Of a stretch of DNA of 50,949 nt, positions 1-10,830 are shown one piece after another. How positions within the stretch are numbered: position 1 is the stretch's first letter; every line of letters starts with the position of its first letter. A program made the position numbers and the translations under genes. Source of the stretch: an uncultured Prochlorococcus sp. (GTDB lineage: Bacteria; Cyanobacteriota; Cyanobacteriia; PCC-6307; Cyanobiaceae); NCBI GenBank assembly GCA_902594875.1, contig CACJNU010000012.1, positions 1 through 50,949 of the forward strand, written 5' to 3'. The notes below the pieces were generated by a model. That model saw only the letters and a list, made by a program, of their open reading frames with translations. It ran no database searches and was not told where the DNA came from.

Positions 1-56
1 TGTGTCTAAACCAAAAAGTATTTAATACATACAACTGAAATCTAAGAATTAAAGAA

Positions 57-1187
<1,131 letters not shown>

Positions 1188-1366
1188 TTAGATTTCTTTT
1201 ATAAAAGATTATCAATTTGTAGTTTAATTTGTAGTGATTTTACAAAAATGGTTACGTTTTGAGATCGGGATAAATAAAAGAAATTATTTTAATTTTTCAG
1301 TATTTTTTGTTTTTATCAGTATAGTTACACAGAAATAATTTTTTATCTAATTTAAAAAATTCATTT

Positions 1367-1909
1367 ATGAATAATCCTCAAGAATCAATAGAGCATTCTA
1401 AAAGCAATGATTACAGGACAATTGAGCAAACGATGGAAAAGCTTTCTGGCGGAACAAGAAGACTTGCAGCACAACTTACAACCTCTGCGAGTCTAGATTC
1501 ATTATGGGATGTTCTAACAGACTATGATCGACTAAATCTTTACATTCCAAATTTACTTTCAAGCAAGAAAATATACCAAAAGAATAATAATGTGCACCTT
1601 AAACAAGTGGGTGCTCAGGATTTTCTAGGTATGAAATTTTCTGCTGAGGTAACTATTGATTTATTCGAAGATAGGGAGCTTGGCCTTTTAAGGTTCAATT
1701 TGATTAAAGGTGATTTCAGAAAGTTTGAAGGTAGTTGGAAAATTCAAAATATTAAAAATACTTCCAAAAATTCATTAATTTACGATCTGACTGTTCAAGG
1801 ATGTCAGTGGATGCCAATCGGTATGATAGAGAAAAGACTAAAAAAAGATTTATCAGAAAATTTAATTGCCGTAGATAGACAAGCAAAAACCCTAATAAAT
1901 TTAGTTTAA
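1367..1909 (+). CDS. SRPBCC / START-like (COQ10-type cyclase-dehydrase) family protein
   Basis: A 180-residue protein whose residues 35-175 match the SRPBCC helix-grip fold of the polyketide cyclase/COQ10 group. The visible signs are the 'SLDSLWDVLTDYDRLNLYIPNL' type opening (helix plus YD.L..Y.PN), alternating beta strands, and a long C-terminal helix. Such proteins bind hydrophobic ligands such as lipids or quinones. The ligand cannot be read from the sequence. There is no signal peptide, so it is probably cytosolic or membrane-peripheral. The gene lies between divergent petH and a convergent tRNA-Glu. Confidence 0.85.
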   Translation: MNNPQESIEHSKSNDYRTIEQTMEKLSGGTRRLAAQLTTSASLDSLWDVLTDYDRLNLYIPNLLSSKKIYQKNNNVHLKQVGAQDFLGMKFSAEVTIDLFEDRELGLLRFNLIKGDFRKFEGSWKIQNIKNTSKNSLIYDLTVQGCQWMPIGMIEKRLKKDLSENLIAVDRQAKTLINLV

Positions 1910-1920
1910 GTTTTTTAAAA

Positions 1921-1993
1921 TAGCCCCAAGGGGATTCGAACCCCTGTCGCCTCCGTGAAAGGGAGGTGTCCTAGGCCTCTAGACGATGGGGCC
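1921..1993 (-). tRNA. trnE: tRNA-Glu (UUC)
   Basis: The reverse strand folds into a complete cloverleaf. The acceptor arms are GGCCCCA and TGGGGCT with discriminator A. The D-arm, an anticodon loop CTTTCAC with anticodon TTC, and the T-loop GTTCGAATC are all present. No CCA is encoded. Position 1 pairs with 72 as a G-U wobble. In cyanobacteria this tRNA also supplies glutamyl-tRNA for tetrapyrrole synthesis by the C5 pathway (established knowledge). Confidence 0.97.
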
Positions 1994-2035
1994 AGGAAAT
2001 TAGCATATACAGCTTATTAAAAATTAAGAGTAAAG

Positions 2036-3154
2036 CTAGCCTTTCGTCAAGTATTGTTGATCTTTATTTTGTCCTTGCCACACAGGAACAGTGAAATGAA
2101 AGCAAGAACCGACGCCAACTTCAGATACAACCCATATTCTTCCCCCATGGACCTGTACTATTCTTCTACACACAGATAGCCCTATCCCAAATCCTGAAGT
2201 TCCTTCAGATGTCTGAGGAAGCCTGACTCTATCAAGAAAAATCCTTTTCTGTTCGCTCACAGGAATACCTGCACCTTTGTCACAAATTGTTATTTCTACC
2301 CACTGATTTGTCTTGTGAATCATAGTAATTTTTATGGATCCAGAGTCTTTAGAAAATTTAATAGCATTTTCAATTAAATTTAAAAATACTTGCCTCATTC
2401 TTCTTTGATCCGCGAATACACTTGGTAGATCGGATGGGATGTCCGTATCAATTTCAATATTTCTTAATCTCCAGAACTTTTCTAATTCGAGTATTACTTC
2501 AGCACTAATATTACCTAGTTCAATTTTTTGAGGATTAAATAAAGCTTCCCATTTTGTTGTTCCAACCTCCAAAAGATCCTGAGATAAGAGTTCAATCTCT
2601 TCTAATCTTCTTTTAATTACCTCTTGCAATTTTGTAATATCTATTTGTCCAAGTTTTTGACTTTGGACCGCCAAAGTAGCAGCAGTTAGGGGAGTTCTTA
2701 ATTCATGTGCGACCATTCTTAATAATCTTTCCTGAGACTCTATTCTCTTTGTTAAAGTCTCATTTTCTTGTCTTAAAACAAGAAGTTCGTCTTCAAGAAG
2801 AAATTCTTTTTGAGTTCTTATTGAATCAATTTTGGATGGTTGCAAATTAATCCCTAGATTTTTTGTTAAGCCTTCCTGAGTCCATCTTGGTAACCACTTT
2901 TGCAACTGAGAAAATATATTACTCCCAGCAAATATTTGCTTTGGAGCTGGCGAAACCTTAATAAGAGCAGGAATAGCAACTAATCTATGTAATTCAAGTA
3001 ATTCTGGCTGCTCTGTGGGCTCAGAAATCTGAAGAGATATCTCAAATTCACAATCATCTGACTCTAAATAAGCTATCAGAGACTTAATATCATTACTAGA
3101 GAGTTGATTTCTAGCTGCTACAAGTATTAATTTTAGCTCTTTTTTATCATTCAA
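2036..3154 (-). CDS. sasA: Circadian-clock-associated sensor histidine kinase SasA
   Basis: A 372-residue histidine kinase. Residues 8-95 form a KaiB-like thioredoxin fold, the KaiC-binding sensor specific to SasA. A coiled linker (115-142) follows, then a HisKA domain with the phosphorylated His150 in [10 protein letters not shown]. The HATPase domain shows the N-box NLIENAIKF, the G1 box DKGAGIP and the G2 box GFGIGLSV. In the family, SasA reads KaiC state and phosphorylates RpaA to drive rhythmic transcription. No kai gene or rpaA lies in this window. The neighbours are tRNA-Glu and a divergent small gene. Confidence 0.95.
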   Translation of the reverse strand: MNDKKELKLILVAARNQLSSNDIKSLIAYLESDDCEFEISLQISEPTEQPELLELHRLVAIPALIKVSPAPKQIFAGSNIFSQLQKWLPRWTQEGLTKNLGINLQPSKIDSIRTQKEFLLEDELLVLRQENETLTKRIESQERLLRMVAHELRTPLTAATLAVQSQKLGQIDITKLQEVIKRRLEEIELLSQDLLEVGTTKWEALFNPQKIELGNISAEVILELEKFWRLRNIEIDTDIPSDLPSVFADQRRMRQVFLNLIENAIKFSKDSGSIKITMIHKTNQWVEITICDKGAGIPVSEQKRIFLDRVRLPQTSEGTSGFGIGLSVCRRIVQVHGGRIWVVSEVGVGSCFHFTVPVWQGQNKDQQYLTKG

Positions 3155-3260
3155 ATGATTTCCCCAGAAGTGTTGAAAAGCTGTTAATTCTTATAAACAC
3201 CTTAAGATATTTATTTTTATTTCACAAATAAGCTATTAAATAAATAGGACTTATTTATAT

Positions 3261-3800
3261 ATGGTTGTTATTAATCAACAGAAAAAACCAAATTTTGGAG
3301 CTAATCCTCCAGATATTAGTTTAAATAACAATTTAAAAAGATGGTTTTCGAGAAATATTGGTTTGTGGCAATCTAATAGGACTTATTTTCTTGATGAACC
3401 ACAAAAAAATTATAATTTAACTATGAATATAAACATACAAGCTCTTGAGAGTAAAAGCGAATGGGAGTCACATTATAAATTCACTTGGTACCCTGAAAAA
3501 AAATATAATTTCTTTGACGAAAACCCCCAGTACAAAGAACAAGGCGAAATGCGAGCATTCCTAAAAGGTCATCAACTATTTAGGGAAAATTTTTATTTAA
3601 GTAATGATGAAGGGGTTTCAAATATTAAGCAAGTTGACGAACACGAAATGATTTTTGAATCTTCTTACAAAGATTGGTACATACTTGAACATACAAGACT
3701 TGTAGATTTGGATAATTATAGATTTAGGGTTATATATTCTTGGAACAACAACAAACTAAAAATAGTAGAGAATCATCACGAAATAAAAATTATTAAGTAA
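3261..3800 (+). CDS. Conserved small protein, possibly lipocalin-like (CpcS/CpeS-related)
   Basis: A 179-residue soluble protein without signal peptide. After a flexible N-terminus it has W..S.R near residues 36-40 (the segment GLWQSNRTYF), followed by regularly alternating beta strands rich in Trp, Tyr and Phe. That layout resembles the lipocalin/FAS1-like barrel of CpcS/CpeS-type bilin lyases and their relatives. The resemblance is by pattern only, and the ligand or substrate is unknown. The ATG at 3261 is chosen because it gives the longest frame and sits next to the divergent sasA promoter region. Confidence 0.7.
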   Translation: MVVINQQKKPNFGANPPDISLNNNLKRWFSRNIGLWQSNRTYFLDEPQKNYNLTMNINIQALESKSEWESHYKFTWYPEKKYNFFDENPQYKEQGEMRAFLKGHQLFRENFYLSNDEGVSNIKQVDEHEMIFESSYKDWYILEHTRLVDLDNYRFRVIYSWNNNKLKIVENHHEIKIIK

Positions 3801-3861
3801 GAATTTTTTTTAATAAAAATCAAAATTCAAAATGTTATCTTGTATTAAATATTGTTAATTA

Positions 3862-4302
3862 ATGGGTATTAATTTTTATTCAAAAATAATTCTCAAATGG
3901 GTTGGTATTAGCCTTTCTTTACTTTTTCCAATTATTGAGATTAATGCAATAAATAAACAAATTAAAGCCGAAACAAAACTAACTGCTGCTTCTGAAAAAG
4001 ATCTATTCCTATATAGACAAATGGGTGCTTCTTATCTTTGTATAGCCTCAAAGGCTGAAGTAGATTTTAAAAAAGGTCTTGGCGTTGCTAGTGCTACTTT
4101 TGCGAACGTTATTGTCGGCAAGCATGGGGGGGTTATTAAAGAATTAGGTAATGAAAAACTAGACGAAAATAAATTATATAACGCAGGCACATTTCAGATT
4201 GTTGGAAGTGCACTTAATATTTGTCCTGAAAGTATTCCAGATAAGATAAAAAAAGATTATGAAAAAAGGTTAAAAGAACTAATAAAGGGAAACAAAAAAT
4301 AA
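3862..4302 (+). CDS. Secreted protein of unknown function
   Basis: A 146-residue protein with a hydrophobic signal segment (about residues 8-30) that probably directs it to the periplasm or lumen. The mature part has two cysteines, in the segments 'SYLCIAS' and 'NICPES', which could pair. It has a small-residue-rich helical stretch around GVASATFANVIVG and a charged Lys-rich C-terminus. I do not recognise a characterised family. It is convergent with prs, with 9 bp between the stop codons. Confidence 0.75.
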   Translation: MGINFYSKIILKWVGISLSLLFPIIEINAINKQIKAETKLTAASEKDLFLYRQMGASYLCIASKAEVDFKKGLGVASATFANVIVGKHGGVIKELGNEKLDENKLYNAGTFQIVGSALNICPESIPDKIKKDYEKRLKELIKGNKK

Positions 4303-4311
4303 TTTTCTAGA

Positions 4312-5307
4312 TTATCTAAACATTGAACTAACTGAACTTTCTTCGTGAATTCTCCATATAGCTTCACCTAGCATATTTGCAACAGAAAGAACTTTTAATT
4401 GAGGGAAATTATCTTTTACGATAACCGGTATGCTGTTAGTCACAATGACTTGTTCGAAAAGATTCTTAGTACTTAACCTTTCATAAGAGGGAGGAGAGAA
4501 TACAGCATGTGAAGCACATGCATATACTCTATTAGCTCCTTCTTTTTTTAGTAAATTAGCTCCGGAACAAATTGTGCCTCCCGTATCTATCATGTCGTCT
4601 ATAAGAATAGCCGTTTTACCTTTGACTTCACCAATAACTGTAAGACTTTCAGCGATATTATGTGCAGATCTCCTTTTATCAATGATAGCCAACGGAGCAT
4701 CCTTCATTAATTTTGCGAATGCTCTTGCTCTCGCCACTCCGCCTACATCAGGAGAGACTACAACTATTTCTTCTAAATCTAAAGTTTCCAGGTAATCAAT
4801 TAATACAGGTGAACCGTAAATATGATCGCATGGGATATCAAAATAGCCTTGTATTTGAGCCGAGTGTAAGTCCATAGCAAGAACTCTATCGACTCCTGAT
4901 TTTTCTAGTAAATTAGCAGTTAGTTTTGCAGTTATAGACTCTCTTCCTGAGGTCTTTCTATCTGCCCTTGAATATCCAAAATAGGGGATTACAGCAGTTA
5001 TTTGCCTTGCAGACGCTCTCTTGCATGCGTCCACCATTATCATAAGCTCCATTAAACTATCGTTTACAGGAGCGCATGTAGGTTGTATCAGAAAGACATC
5101 ACAACCTCTAATAGATTGCTGAATCTGGACATAAAGTTCTCCATCTGCAAATCTTTTAGATATTAAAGGTACATTTTCAATACCTAAGTATGATGCAATT
5201 TCTTCAGCTAATTTAGGATTTGTTGTCCCACTTACTAACCTTAATCTACTATTAGTTAGATTAAAGTTCGATTCTTTACTTTGCATTGCCGTGATAAAAC
5301 TTGTCAC
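4312..5307 (-). CDS. prs: Ribose-phosphate pyrophosphokinase
   Basis: Makes PRPP from ribose 5-phosphate and ATP for nucleotide, histidine, tryptophan and NAD synthesis. At 331 residues it has the usual length. Motifs present are DLHSAQIQGYF with the metal-binding His, the flexible loop SPDVGGVARARAFAK, and the PRPP-binding signature ILIDDMIDTGGTI. An N-terminal extension of about 20 residues precedes the conserved core (LRLVSGTTNPKLAEEIA). A 248-bp divergent spacer separates it from malQ. Confidence 0.97.
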   Translation of the reverse strand: MTSFITAMQSKESNFNLTNSRLRLVSGTTNPKLAEEIASYLGIENVPLISKRFADGELYVQIQQSIRGCDVFLIQPTCAPVNDSLMELMIMVDACKRASARQITAVIPYFGYSRADRKTSGRESITAKLTANLLEKSGVDRVLAMDLHSAQIQGYFDIPCDHIYGSPVLIDYLETLDLEEIVVVSPDVGGVARARAFAKLMKDAPLAIIDKRRSAHNIAESLTVIGEVKGKTAILIDDMIDTGGTICSGANLLKKEGANRVYACASHAVFSPPSYERLSTKNLFEQVIVTNSIPVIVKDNFPQLKVLSVANMLGEAIWRIHEESSVSSMFR

Positions 5308-5555
5308 GAAATTTGCACCATAAAACTATATCTTTATCGTAGTCGTTTATGTGAATTTCGCAAAAGATAATAACTACATGTTTTCAAAAGTCTCATCAAT
5401 TCATCCAAAAAATTGTTGAATAAAAATCAGTATTTATATTTATTTAAGTCTTAAAAACTAGGAATAATATTTGTCAATTAAAAAAAATTTGTATATTGTT
5501 TATTTAGAGAATTAAAAACACTTTTAATTGTAAAGAATCAAAATATAATTAAAAC

Positions 5556-7076
5556 ATGCCTATAGAGTCAATTCTTGCAAAAAAATCATTAGGCATACTT
5601 ATGCATCCATCTTCTATTCCAGGAGGAAGGGTATGTGGAACTTTTGGTAGAGGAGCTAAAGAATGGATAAAAAAACTACATAAGCATGGAATTGAGTACT
5701 GGCAATTTTTACCTCTTACTCCTACTGACTCAACAGGTTCTCCATATAGTTCACCATCTAGTTTTGCACTAAACCCATGGTTTTTGGATATAGATGATTT
5801 AATTGAGAAAGGTTTTATCCTCATTTCAAATAAAGAAAATCTAGTTCCAACAAATCAGAATAATGATCATTTTGATTTTGATATTGCGAATGATTTAACA
5901 ACGAAATTAGGTCGCCTCCTTTTAGAAGGTTGGAGTTCACAATCTGAAGAAAGAAAAATTAATTTTAATAAATGGATCAGGAGTAATTCTTGGGTTGAAG
6001 ATTATGCAACATTTGTTGTTATCAGAGAGGAATTTAATATGTTGCCTTGGTGGGAATGGCCTCAAAAATTTAAAATAAAAAATAACAAGTTCATAAAATC
6101 TTGGATTAAGAAAAAAAGTGAAGAGATTCTTATTAAAAAATTAATACAGTGGCTTCTTGACGAGCAATGGCGCGCTATTAAAAACTATGCAAAATCAAAA
6201 AATATTAAGCTAATAGGAGATTTGCCTTTTTATGTCTCTAGGGACAGCGCCGACGTATGGAGTAATAAATCATTATTTTCAATTTTTAGAAATGGAGATT
6301 TAATCTTTCAAAGTGGTGTCCCACCTGATTATTTTTCATCAACAGGACAATTATGGGGTACCCCAACCTACTTTTGGTCAAAACATAAGAGGTCTAATTT
6401 TGATTGGTGGAGAAAAAGATTTCAAAGGCAATTTGAACTTGTGGACATATTGAGATTTGATCATTTCAGGGGTTTAGCAGGTTACTGGAGAGTTAATGGA
6501 CGTTCTAAAACAGCAATTATTGGAAAATGGATAAATTCTCCAGGGAGAACACTTTTAAATAAGGTAAAAAATGATCTAGGGGCCGACTATCTACCCATTA
6601 TTGCGGAGGACCTTGGAGTAATAACACCAGATGTTGAGAAATTAAGGAAAAAATTTGAACTGCCTGGCATGAAAATATTACAATTCGCTTTTGATGGCAA
6701 TGAAGATAATCCTTATTTACCTAAGAATATTGAAGGACGAAATTGGGTTGTTTATACAGGTACACACGATAACTCTACTTCTGTTTCTTGGTGGGAATAT
6801 CTAGATTATGAATCCAAAAAAAGAATAAAAGATGAGTATAAATTTTCAGGAAATCCTTCTTGGGATTTAATAGAAATTGGCATGGAAACAAATGCTAATC
6901 TCTTTATCGCTCCAATACAAGATCTATTATCTCTAGATGATTCAAGTAGATTAAACACACCTGGCACAACAAAAAATAACTGGAAATGGAAATTAAATCG
7001 ATCTTTAGAAGAAATAGAAGTTAATATAAAAATCTTTAGCGAGCTAGGAAATAATTTTGGTAGAACTCGAAAGTAG
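5556..7076 (+). CDS. malQ: 4-alpha-glucanotransferase (amylomaltase)
   Basis: A GH77 enzyme that transfers alpha-1,4-glucan chains during glycogen and maltodextrin turnover. It is 506 residues long. Signatures include the RFDHFRGLAGYW segment with the nucleophile Asp, the AEDLG segment with the acid/base Glu, and GTHDN. The N-terminal ILMHPSSIPG and the LPLTPTDSTGSPYS segment are typical of bacterial MalQ. It is convergent with the RodZ-like gene, with 35 bp between the ends. Confidence 0.96.
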   Translation: MPIESILAKKSLGILMHPSSIPGGRVCGTFGRGAKEWIKKLHKHGIEYWQFLPLTPTDSTGSPYSSPSSFALNPWFLDIDDLIEKGFILISNKENLVPTNQNNDHFDFDIANDLTTKLGRLLLEGWSSQSEERKINFNKWIRSNSWVEDYATFVVIREEFNMLPWWEWPQKFKIKNNKFIKSWIKKKSEEILIKKLIQWLLDEQWRAIKNYAKSKNIKLIGDLPFYVSRDSADVWSNKSLFSIFRNGDLIFQSGVPPDYFSSTGQLWGTPTYFWSKHKRSNFDWWRKRFQRQFELVDILRFDHFRGLAGYWRVNGRSKTAIIGKWINSPGRTLLNKVKNDLGADYLPIIAEDLGVITPDVEKLRKKFELPGMKILQFAFDGNEDNPYLPKNIEGRNWVVYTGTHDNSTSVSWWEYLDYESKKRIKDEYKFSGNPSWDLIEIGMETNANLFIAPIQDLLSLDDSSRLNTPGTTKNNWKWKLNRSLEEIEVNIKIFSELGNNFGRTRK

Positions 7077-7085
7077 ACTTTATAA

Positions 7086-7118
7086 TCAATTATTTATCAA
7101 TTATTTATCAATTATTTA
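7086..7118. repeat. Three tandem copies of an 11-bp unit
   Basis: The unit TCAATTATTTA occurs three times in perfect tandem (7086-7096, 7097-7107, 7108-7118). A degenerate fourth copy follows. It sits between the convergent malQ and RodZ-like genes and includes the RodZ-like stop codon. Confidence 0.9.
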
Positions 7119-7606
7119 TTAATGATTTTATTTTCAATATTTTGAATCTCAATAACATTTACATTTAAAATAAAATATCTCTTCAATATAAATATTGTTA
7201 AAACTAATATAAAAAAATATAAAAGACTTCCTTGCCATGTATTGATAAGATCGAACTTCCTAAAAAGAAAATCCTTTCCCTTTTCCTTTGATTTTTTTCT
7301 TTCTTTAACTGCTAAATTTAATAATGTATTTTTTTTTAATAACAAGCATTCCTCTAATTTAATTAATACAGATCTTATAAAGGGATATTCTGGCCTAATA
7401 ATTTTATTATTATTTTCAATAGAGTTTATTATTCGTTCAGGAATTTTTGAAATTTTTGACAATTCTTGAATTGTAAGGTTTTGTTGAATTCTTGCTTCTT
7501 TTACTAACTTTGCAATTTCTAAATATTGGTCAACCAATCTAGGAGTAAATTCTTTATTTTTTTCAGATTTTTTGTTAAATAGAAAGAGATTTTTCAAAAT
7601 ATTCAT
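7112..7606 (-). CDS. RodZ-like helix-turn-helix single-pass membrane protein
   Basis: A 164-residue protein. Residues 32-95 form an HTH fold of the RodZ type, with the segment LTIQELSKISKIPERIINSIE. A basic juxtamembrane stretch (102-117) and one transmembrane helix (about 127-143) follow. RodZ proteins link MreB to the cell envelope. This one has only about 20 residues beyond the membrane, so the usual periplasmic domain is missing. Its stop codon lies inside an 11-bp tandem repeat (7086-7118). The function as a shape or cytoskeletal factor is inferred from fold order alone. Confidence 0.75.
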   Translation of the reverse strand: MNILKNLFLFNKKSEKNKEFTPRLVDQYLEIAKLVKEARIQQNLTIQELSKISKIPERIINSIENNNKIIRPEYPFIRSVLIKLEECLLLKKNTLLNLAVKERKKSKEKGKDFLFRKFDLINTWQGSLLYFFILVLTIFILKRYFILNVNVIEIQNIENKIINK

Positions 7607-7703
7607 TTAATCTTCCAATGCTAAATAATCCTTGCTTCTCATTTTTAAACGATACTAATAAAATTGAAATAATAGGTAAGTTTATTAGAAATAAATATTA
7701 AAA

Positions 7704-9359
7704 TTAAACTGTAGAAATAATATTTTGCACCGCACTTTTTGCAATATTCAGAGGGCTAAAAGTATCTCTAATTAAAGCTAAGAGTTTTTTCGCATCAGTA
7801 AATTCTAATTTTTCATCTTTTATGAGACTTAAAAGAAGATTCTTCCTTACTTCGGATCCTTTTTTACTAACAAATAATTTCAATCCCGCGTTTGCAACTG
7901 GTATTAGATCTGAATTAATATTTTCTGAATCTTTAAATAAAATATTTAACAAACTTTCAACTTTTTCTATTTGAATATGACCTTTTTTATCAAAAACGAC
8001 TTCTAAAAGGATTTCTAAAATCTCTTCAGAATTATCAGTCAGTAGTTTTTTAGCAATATATGGATAAGCTATTTTTAAAATTTTAAATTCAGGATCTAAC
8101 CTTAGTGCTAAACCTTCTTGACTAACAACGGCCCTTATTATTAAGGCAAACCTACTGGGAACTCTGAAAGGATAGGAATACATTAGTTTTGAGAATTTAT
8201 CAGTTACATTTTTAAGGTTAAAATTACCAACCTCAGCTCCAAAAGATCCTCCTAGAACTTCTTTTAATGGTTCAACAAGTTTTTGAAGATCTTGTTCTTT
8301 GGTTAAAAAACCTAATTTCTGGAAATCTTCTGCAAGAAGATAATATTCTTCGTTTATTATGTGAACAATTGCCTTAATAAGAGTAAGTCTATCTGAATTT
8401 GTAATAGTATCCATCATTCCGAAATCAACATAAGCTAAATTGCCACAATCTGCATTTCCTCCTTTGAGAGCAAACATATTTCCTGGATGTGGGTCTGCAT
8501 GAAAATATCCAAATTCAAATAATTGCTGGAGTCCACTGATGACACATGTTTTTATAAACGAAGCAGGTATTAAGTTATTTTCCTCTAGCAAAGCTCGATC
8601 TCTTAACTTAACTCCATCAATCCAAGAAGTTGTAATTACCCTTTTGGATGAAAACTTTTTTTCTAATTTAGGAATAAAAATATTTGGGTTTTCTTTGAAT
8701 AAATTTGCAAACTTCAAAGCATTTTCGGCCTCTTTTTGATAGTCAATTTCATCAAAAAGTGCCTTACCGAATTCATCTATTATTTCTCCAATTCCAACAC
8801 CGATATTTAATGGCAGGAGTGGGGATAAAAAAGTTCCTAAAAATCTTAAGATTACAATATCCCTCCTTATGAGAAAGTATAAATTTGGCCTCTGTACTTT
8901 CACAGCTAGATAAGAATTATTTATTTTTGCTTTATAAACTTGACCTAAGCTTGCTGAAGCAATAGGACTATCTGGAAACTCTTCAAATAATTCATTAGCA
9001 GGGGATCCAAGTTCCTCTTCAATTATTTTTAAAGCAATTTTTTGATCAAATGCTGGGAGATTATCTTGTAATTTTGTAAGTTCTGTAAGCCAATCTTGTC
9101 TAACAAGATCTGGTCTAGTTGAGAGTGCTTGGCCTAATTTGATAAAACAAGGTCCTAAATCAGTTATTACATCAAAAAGATATTTCGAGAAATTTTTCTG
9201 TACATTTTTATTTTTACTGTTACCTTGAAAAAGTATTCTTAAAAAAAGAAAAATAAAAGTTAAAAGGATATATAAAACTCTTGGGATAAAAATCCATGGT
9301 CTCAAAATCAACCAAAGGAAGTCATCTTTTGCTGAATATTTCAAATAAGATCTTTCCAT
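7704..9359 (-). CDS. UbiB/ABC1 (ADCK) family atypical kinase
   Basis: A 551-residue member of the ABC1/UbiB family, which acts in prenyl-quinone metabolism and stress responses in photosynthetic organisms. It shows the family-specific KxGQ motif (IKLGQALSTRPDL), an Ala-rich nucleotide loop region (ASASLGQVYKA), the catalytic segment HADPHPGN and the metal-binding YVDFG. A hydrophobic stretch near residues 28-46 may associate with the membrane. The substrate is not evident. Cyanobacteria usually carry several paralogues, so I give no symbol. Confidence 0.92.
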   Translation of the reverse strand: MERSYLKYSAKDDFLWLILRPWIFIPRVLYILLTFIFLFLRILFQGNSKNKNVQKNFSKYLFDVITDLGPCFIKLGQALSTRPDLVRQDWLTELTKLQDNLPAFDQKIALKIIEEELGSPANELFEEFPDSPIASASLGQVYKAKINNSYLAVKVQRPNLYFLIRRDIVILRFLGTFLSPLLPLNIGVGIGEIIDEFGKALFDEIDYQKEAENALKFANLFKENPNIFIPKLEKKFSSKRVITTSWIDGVKLRDRALLEENNLIPASFIKTCVISGLQQLFEFGYFHADPHPGNMFALKGGNADCGNLAYVDFGMMDTITNSDRLTLIKAIVHIINEEYYLLAEDFQKLGFLTKEQDLQKLVEPLKEVLGGSFGAEVGNFNLKNVTDKFSKLMYSYPFRVPSRFALIIRAVVSQEGLALRLDPEFKILKIAYPYIAKKLLTDNSEEILEILLEVVFDKKGHIQIEKVESLLNILFKDSENINSDLIPVANAGLKLFVSKKGSEVRKNLLLSLIKDEKLEFTDAKKLLALIRDTFSPLNIAKSAVQNIISTV

Positions 9360-9423
9360 TAAGAATAAAAAATATCAAAAAAGATTATCACGTTATCCAT
9401 TCTATATATGTCAATAATACTTT

Positions 9424-10821
9424 ATGAGCATTTCATCTTTTCTAACTAAAAAGTTTTTAAAGTCCTTATTCTTTCCCGCTCATAACAGAGGGTCAGCTTT
9501 ACCAAAGAAATTAGTAAAGTTATTAAAATATCCAGCTGGGTATTGGGATTTGCCTGAACTACCAGAAATAGGTTCCCCACTATCCAAAAGCGGATTAATT
9601 GCTAAATCTCAAAGAGAATTCTCCGACAAATTTGGGGCTAAAGGATGTTTTTTTGGAGTTAATGGAGCTTCAGGATTAATACAATCAGCAATAATTGCAA
9701 TGGCAAATCCAGGTGAAAATATCCTGATGCCTAGAAATGTTCATATAAGTGTTATAAAAATCTGTGCAATGCAGAATATAAATCCAATATTTTTTGACCT
9801 AGAATTTTCAACCGTAACGGGGCATTACAAACCAATTACAAAAATTTGGTTTGAAAACGTATTTAAAAAATTAAATTTTGATAAGCATAAAATTTCAGGG
9901 GTTATTCTTGTAAATCCCTCTTATCATGGTTATGCGGGAGATTTAGAGCCTTTAATAGATTGTTGTCATCATAAAAATTTACCTGTTTTAGTTGATGAAG
10001 CCCATGGCTCATATTTCCTTTTTTGTGAAAACCTAAATTTACCAAAACCTGCCTTATCAACAAACGCTGATTTAGTAGTTAATTCATTGCATAAGTCGCT
10101 TAATGGATTAACTCAAACGGCAGTACTTTGGTACAAAGGGAATCTAATAAATGAAGGTAATTTAATCAAAAGTATTAATTTGCTGCAAACTACTAGTCCA
10201 AGTTCCTTATTACTTTCTTCTTGTGAAGAGTCTATTAGGGACTGGCTTAACAAAAAAAGTCTTTCAAAATATAAAAAAAGAATTTTAGAAGCAAAAAGTA
10301 TTTATAAAAAATTAATTCAAAAAAATATTCCTCTCATAGAAACTCAAGATCCCTTAAAAATTGTAGTAAATACCTCAAAGGCTGGAATTGATGGTTTTAC
10401 TGCTGATAGTTTTTTTTACAGAAATGGCCTCATTGCCGAATTGCCAGAAATGATGACTCTCACTTTTTGCTTAGGATTTGGAAATCAAAAAGATTTTCTC
10501 AATTTATTTGAAAAGTTATGGAAAAAATTACTATTAAATTCCAAAAATTCAAAAAGTTTAGAAGTACTCAAATCGCCCTTTAAATTAGTTCAAACTCCCG
10601 AAATCGAAATTGGAATTGCTTGGAGAAGTAAGACTAGGAGTATTTCTTTCTCACAATCGTTAAATAAAATATCTGGAGATATTATTTGCCCTTATCCGCC
10701 TGGGATACCTCTACTAATTCCTGGCGAAAAAATTGATTTAGATAGGTTTAATTGGATAAATAATCAAAGTTTATGTAACAAAGATCTGGTAAATTTTAAT
10801 ATAAGAGTTCTAGAAACATAG
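9424..10821 (+). CDS. Orn/Lys/Arg decarboxylase-family PLP enzyme
   Basis: A 465-residue fold-type I PLP enzyme of the major Orn/Lys/Arg decarboxylase group, in a short form without the wing domain of E. coli enzymes. The PLP lysine is K224 in NSLHKSLNGLTQ, and the cofactor-contacting DEAHG is at 191-195. GVNGASGLIQSAI matches the family's PLP phosphate-binding loop. The substrate (arginine, lysine or ornithine) cannot be decided from the sequence. The cdsA start lies 9 bp downstream, suggesting co-transcription without an obvious functional link. Confidence 0.9.
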   Translation: MSISSFLTKKFLKSLFFPAHNRGSALPKKLVKLLKYPAGYWDLPELPEIGSPLSKSGLIAKSQREFSDKFGAKGCFFGVNGASGLIQSAIIAMANPGENILMPRNVHISVIKICAMQNINPIFFDLEFSTVTGHYKPITKIWFENVFKKLNFDKHKISGVILVNPSYHGYAGDLEPLIDCCHHKNLPVLVDEAHGSYFLFCENLNLPKPALSTNADLVVNSLHKSLNGLTQTAVLWYKGNLINEGNLIKSINLLQTTSPSSLLLSSCEESIRDWLNKKSLSKYKKRILEAKSIYKKLIQKNIPLIETQDPLKIVVNTSKAGIDGFTADSFFYRNGLIAELPEMMTLTFCLGFGNQKDFLNLFEKLWKKLLLNSKNSKSLEVLKSPFKLVQTPEIEIGIAWRSKTRSISFSQSLNKISGDIICPYPPGIPLLIPGEKIDLDRFNWINNQSLCNKDLVNFNIRVLET

Positions 10822-10830
10822 CAATTTTAT

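Noticed and set aside
7086..7118. CRISPR-like array
   Set aside because: The repeat is a contiguous 11-bp tandem without spacers.
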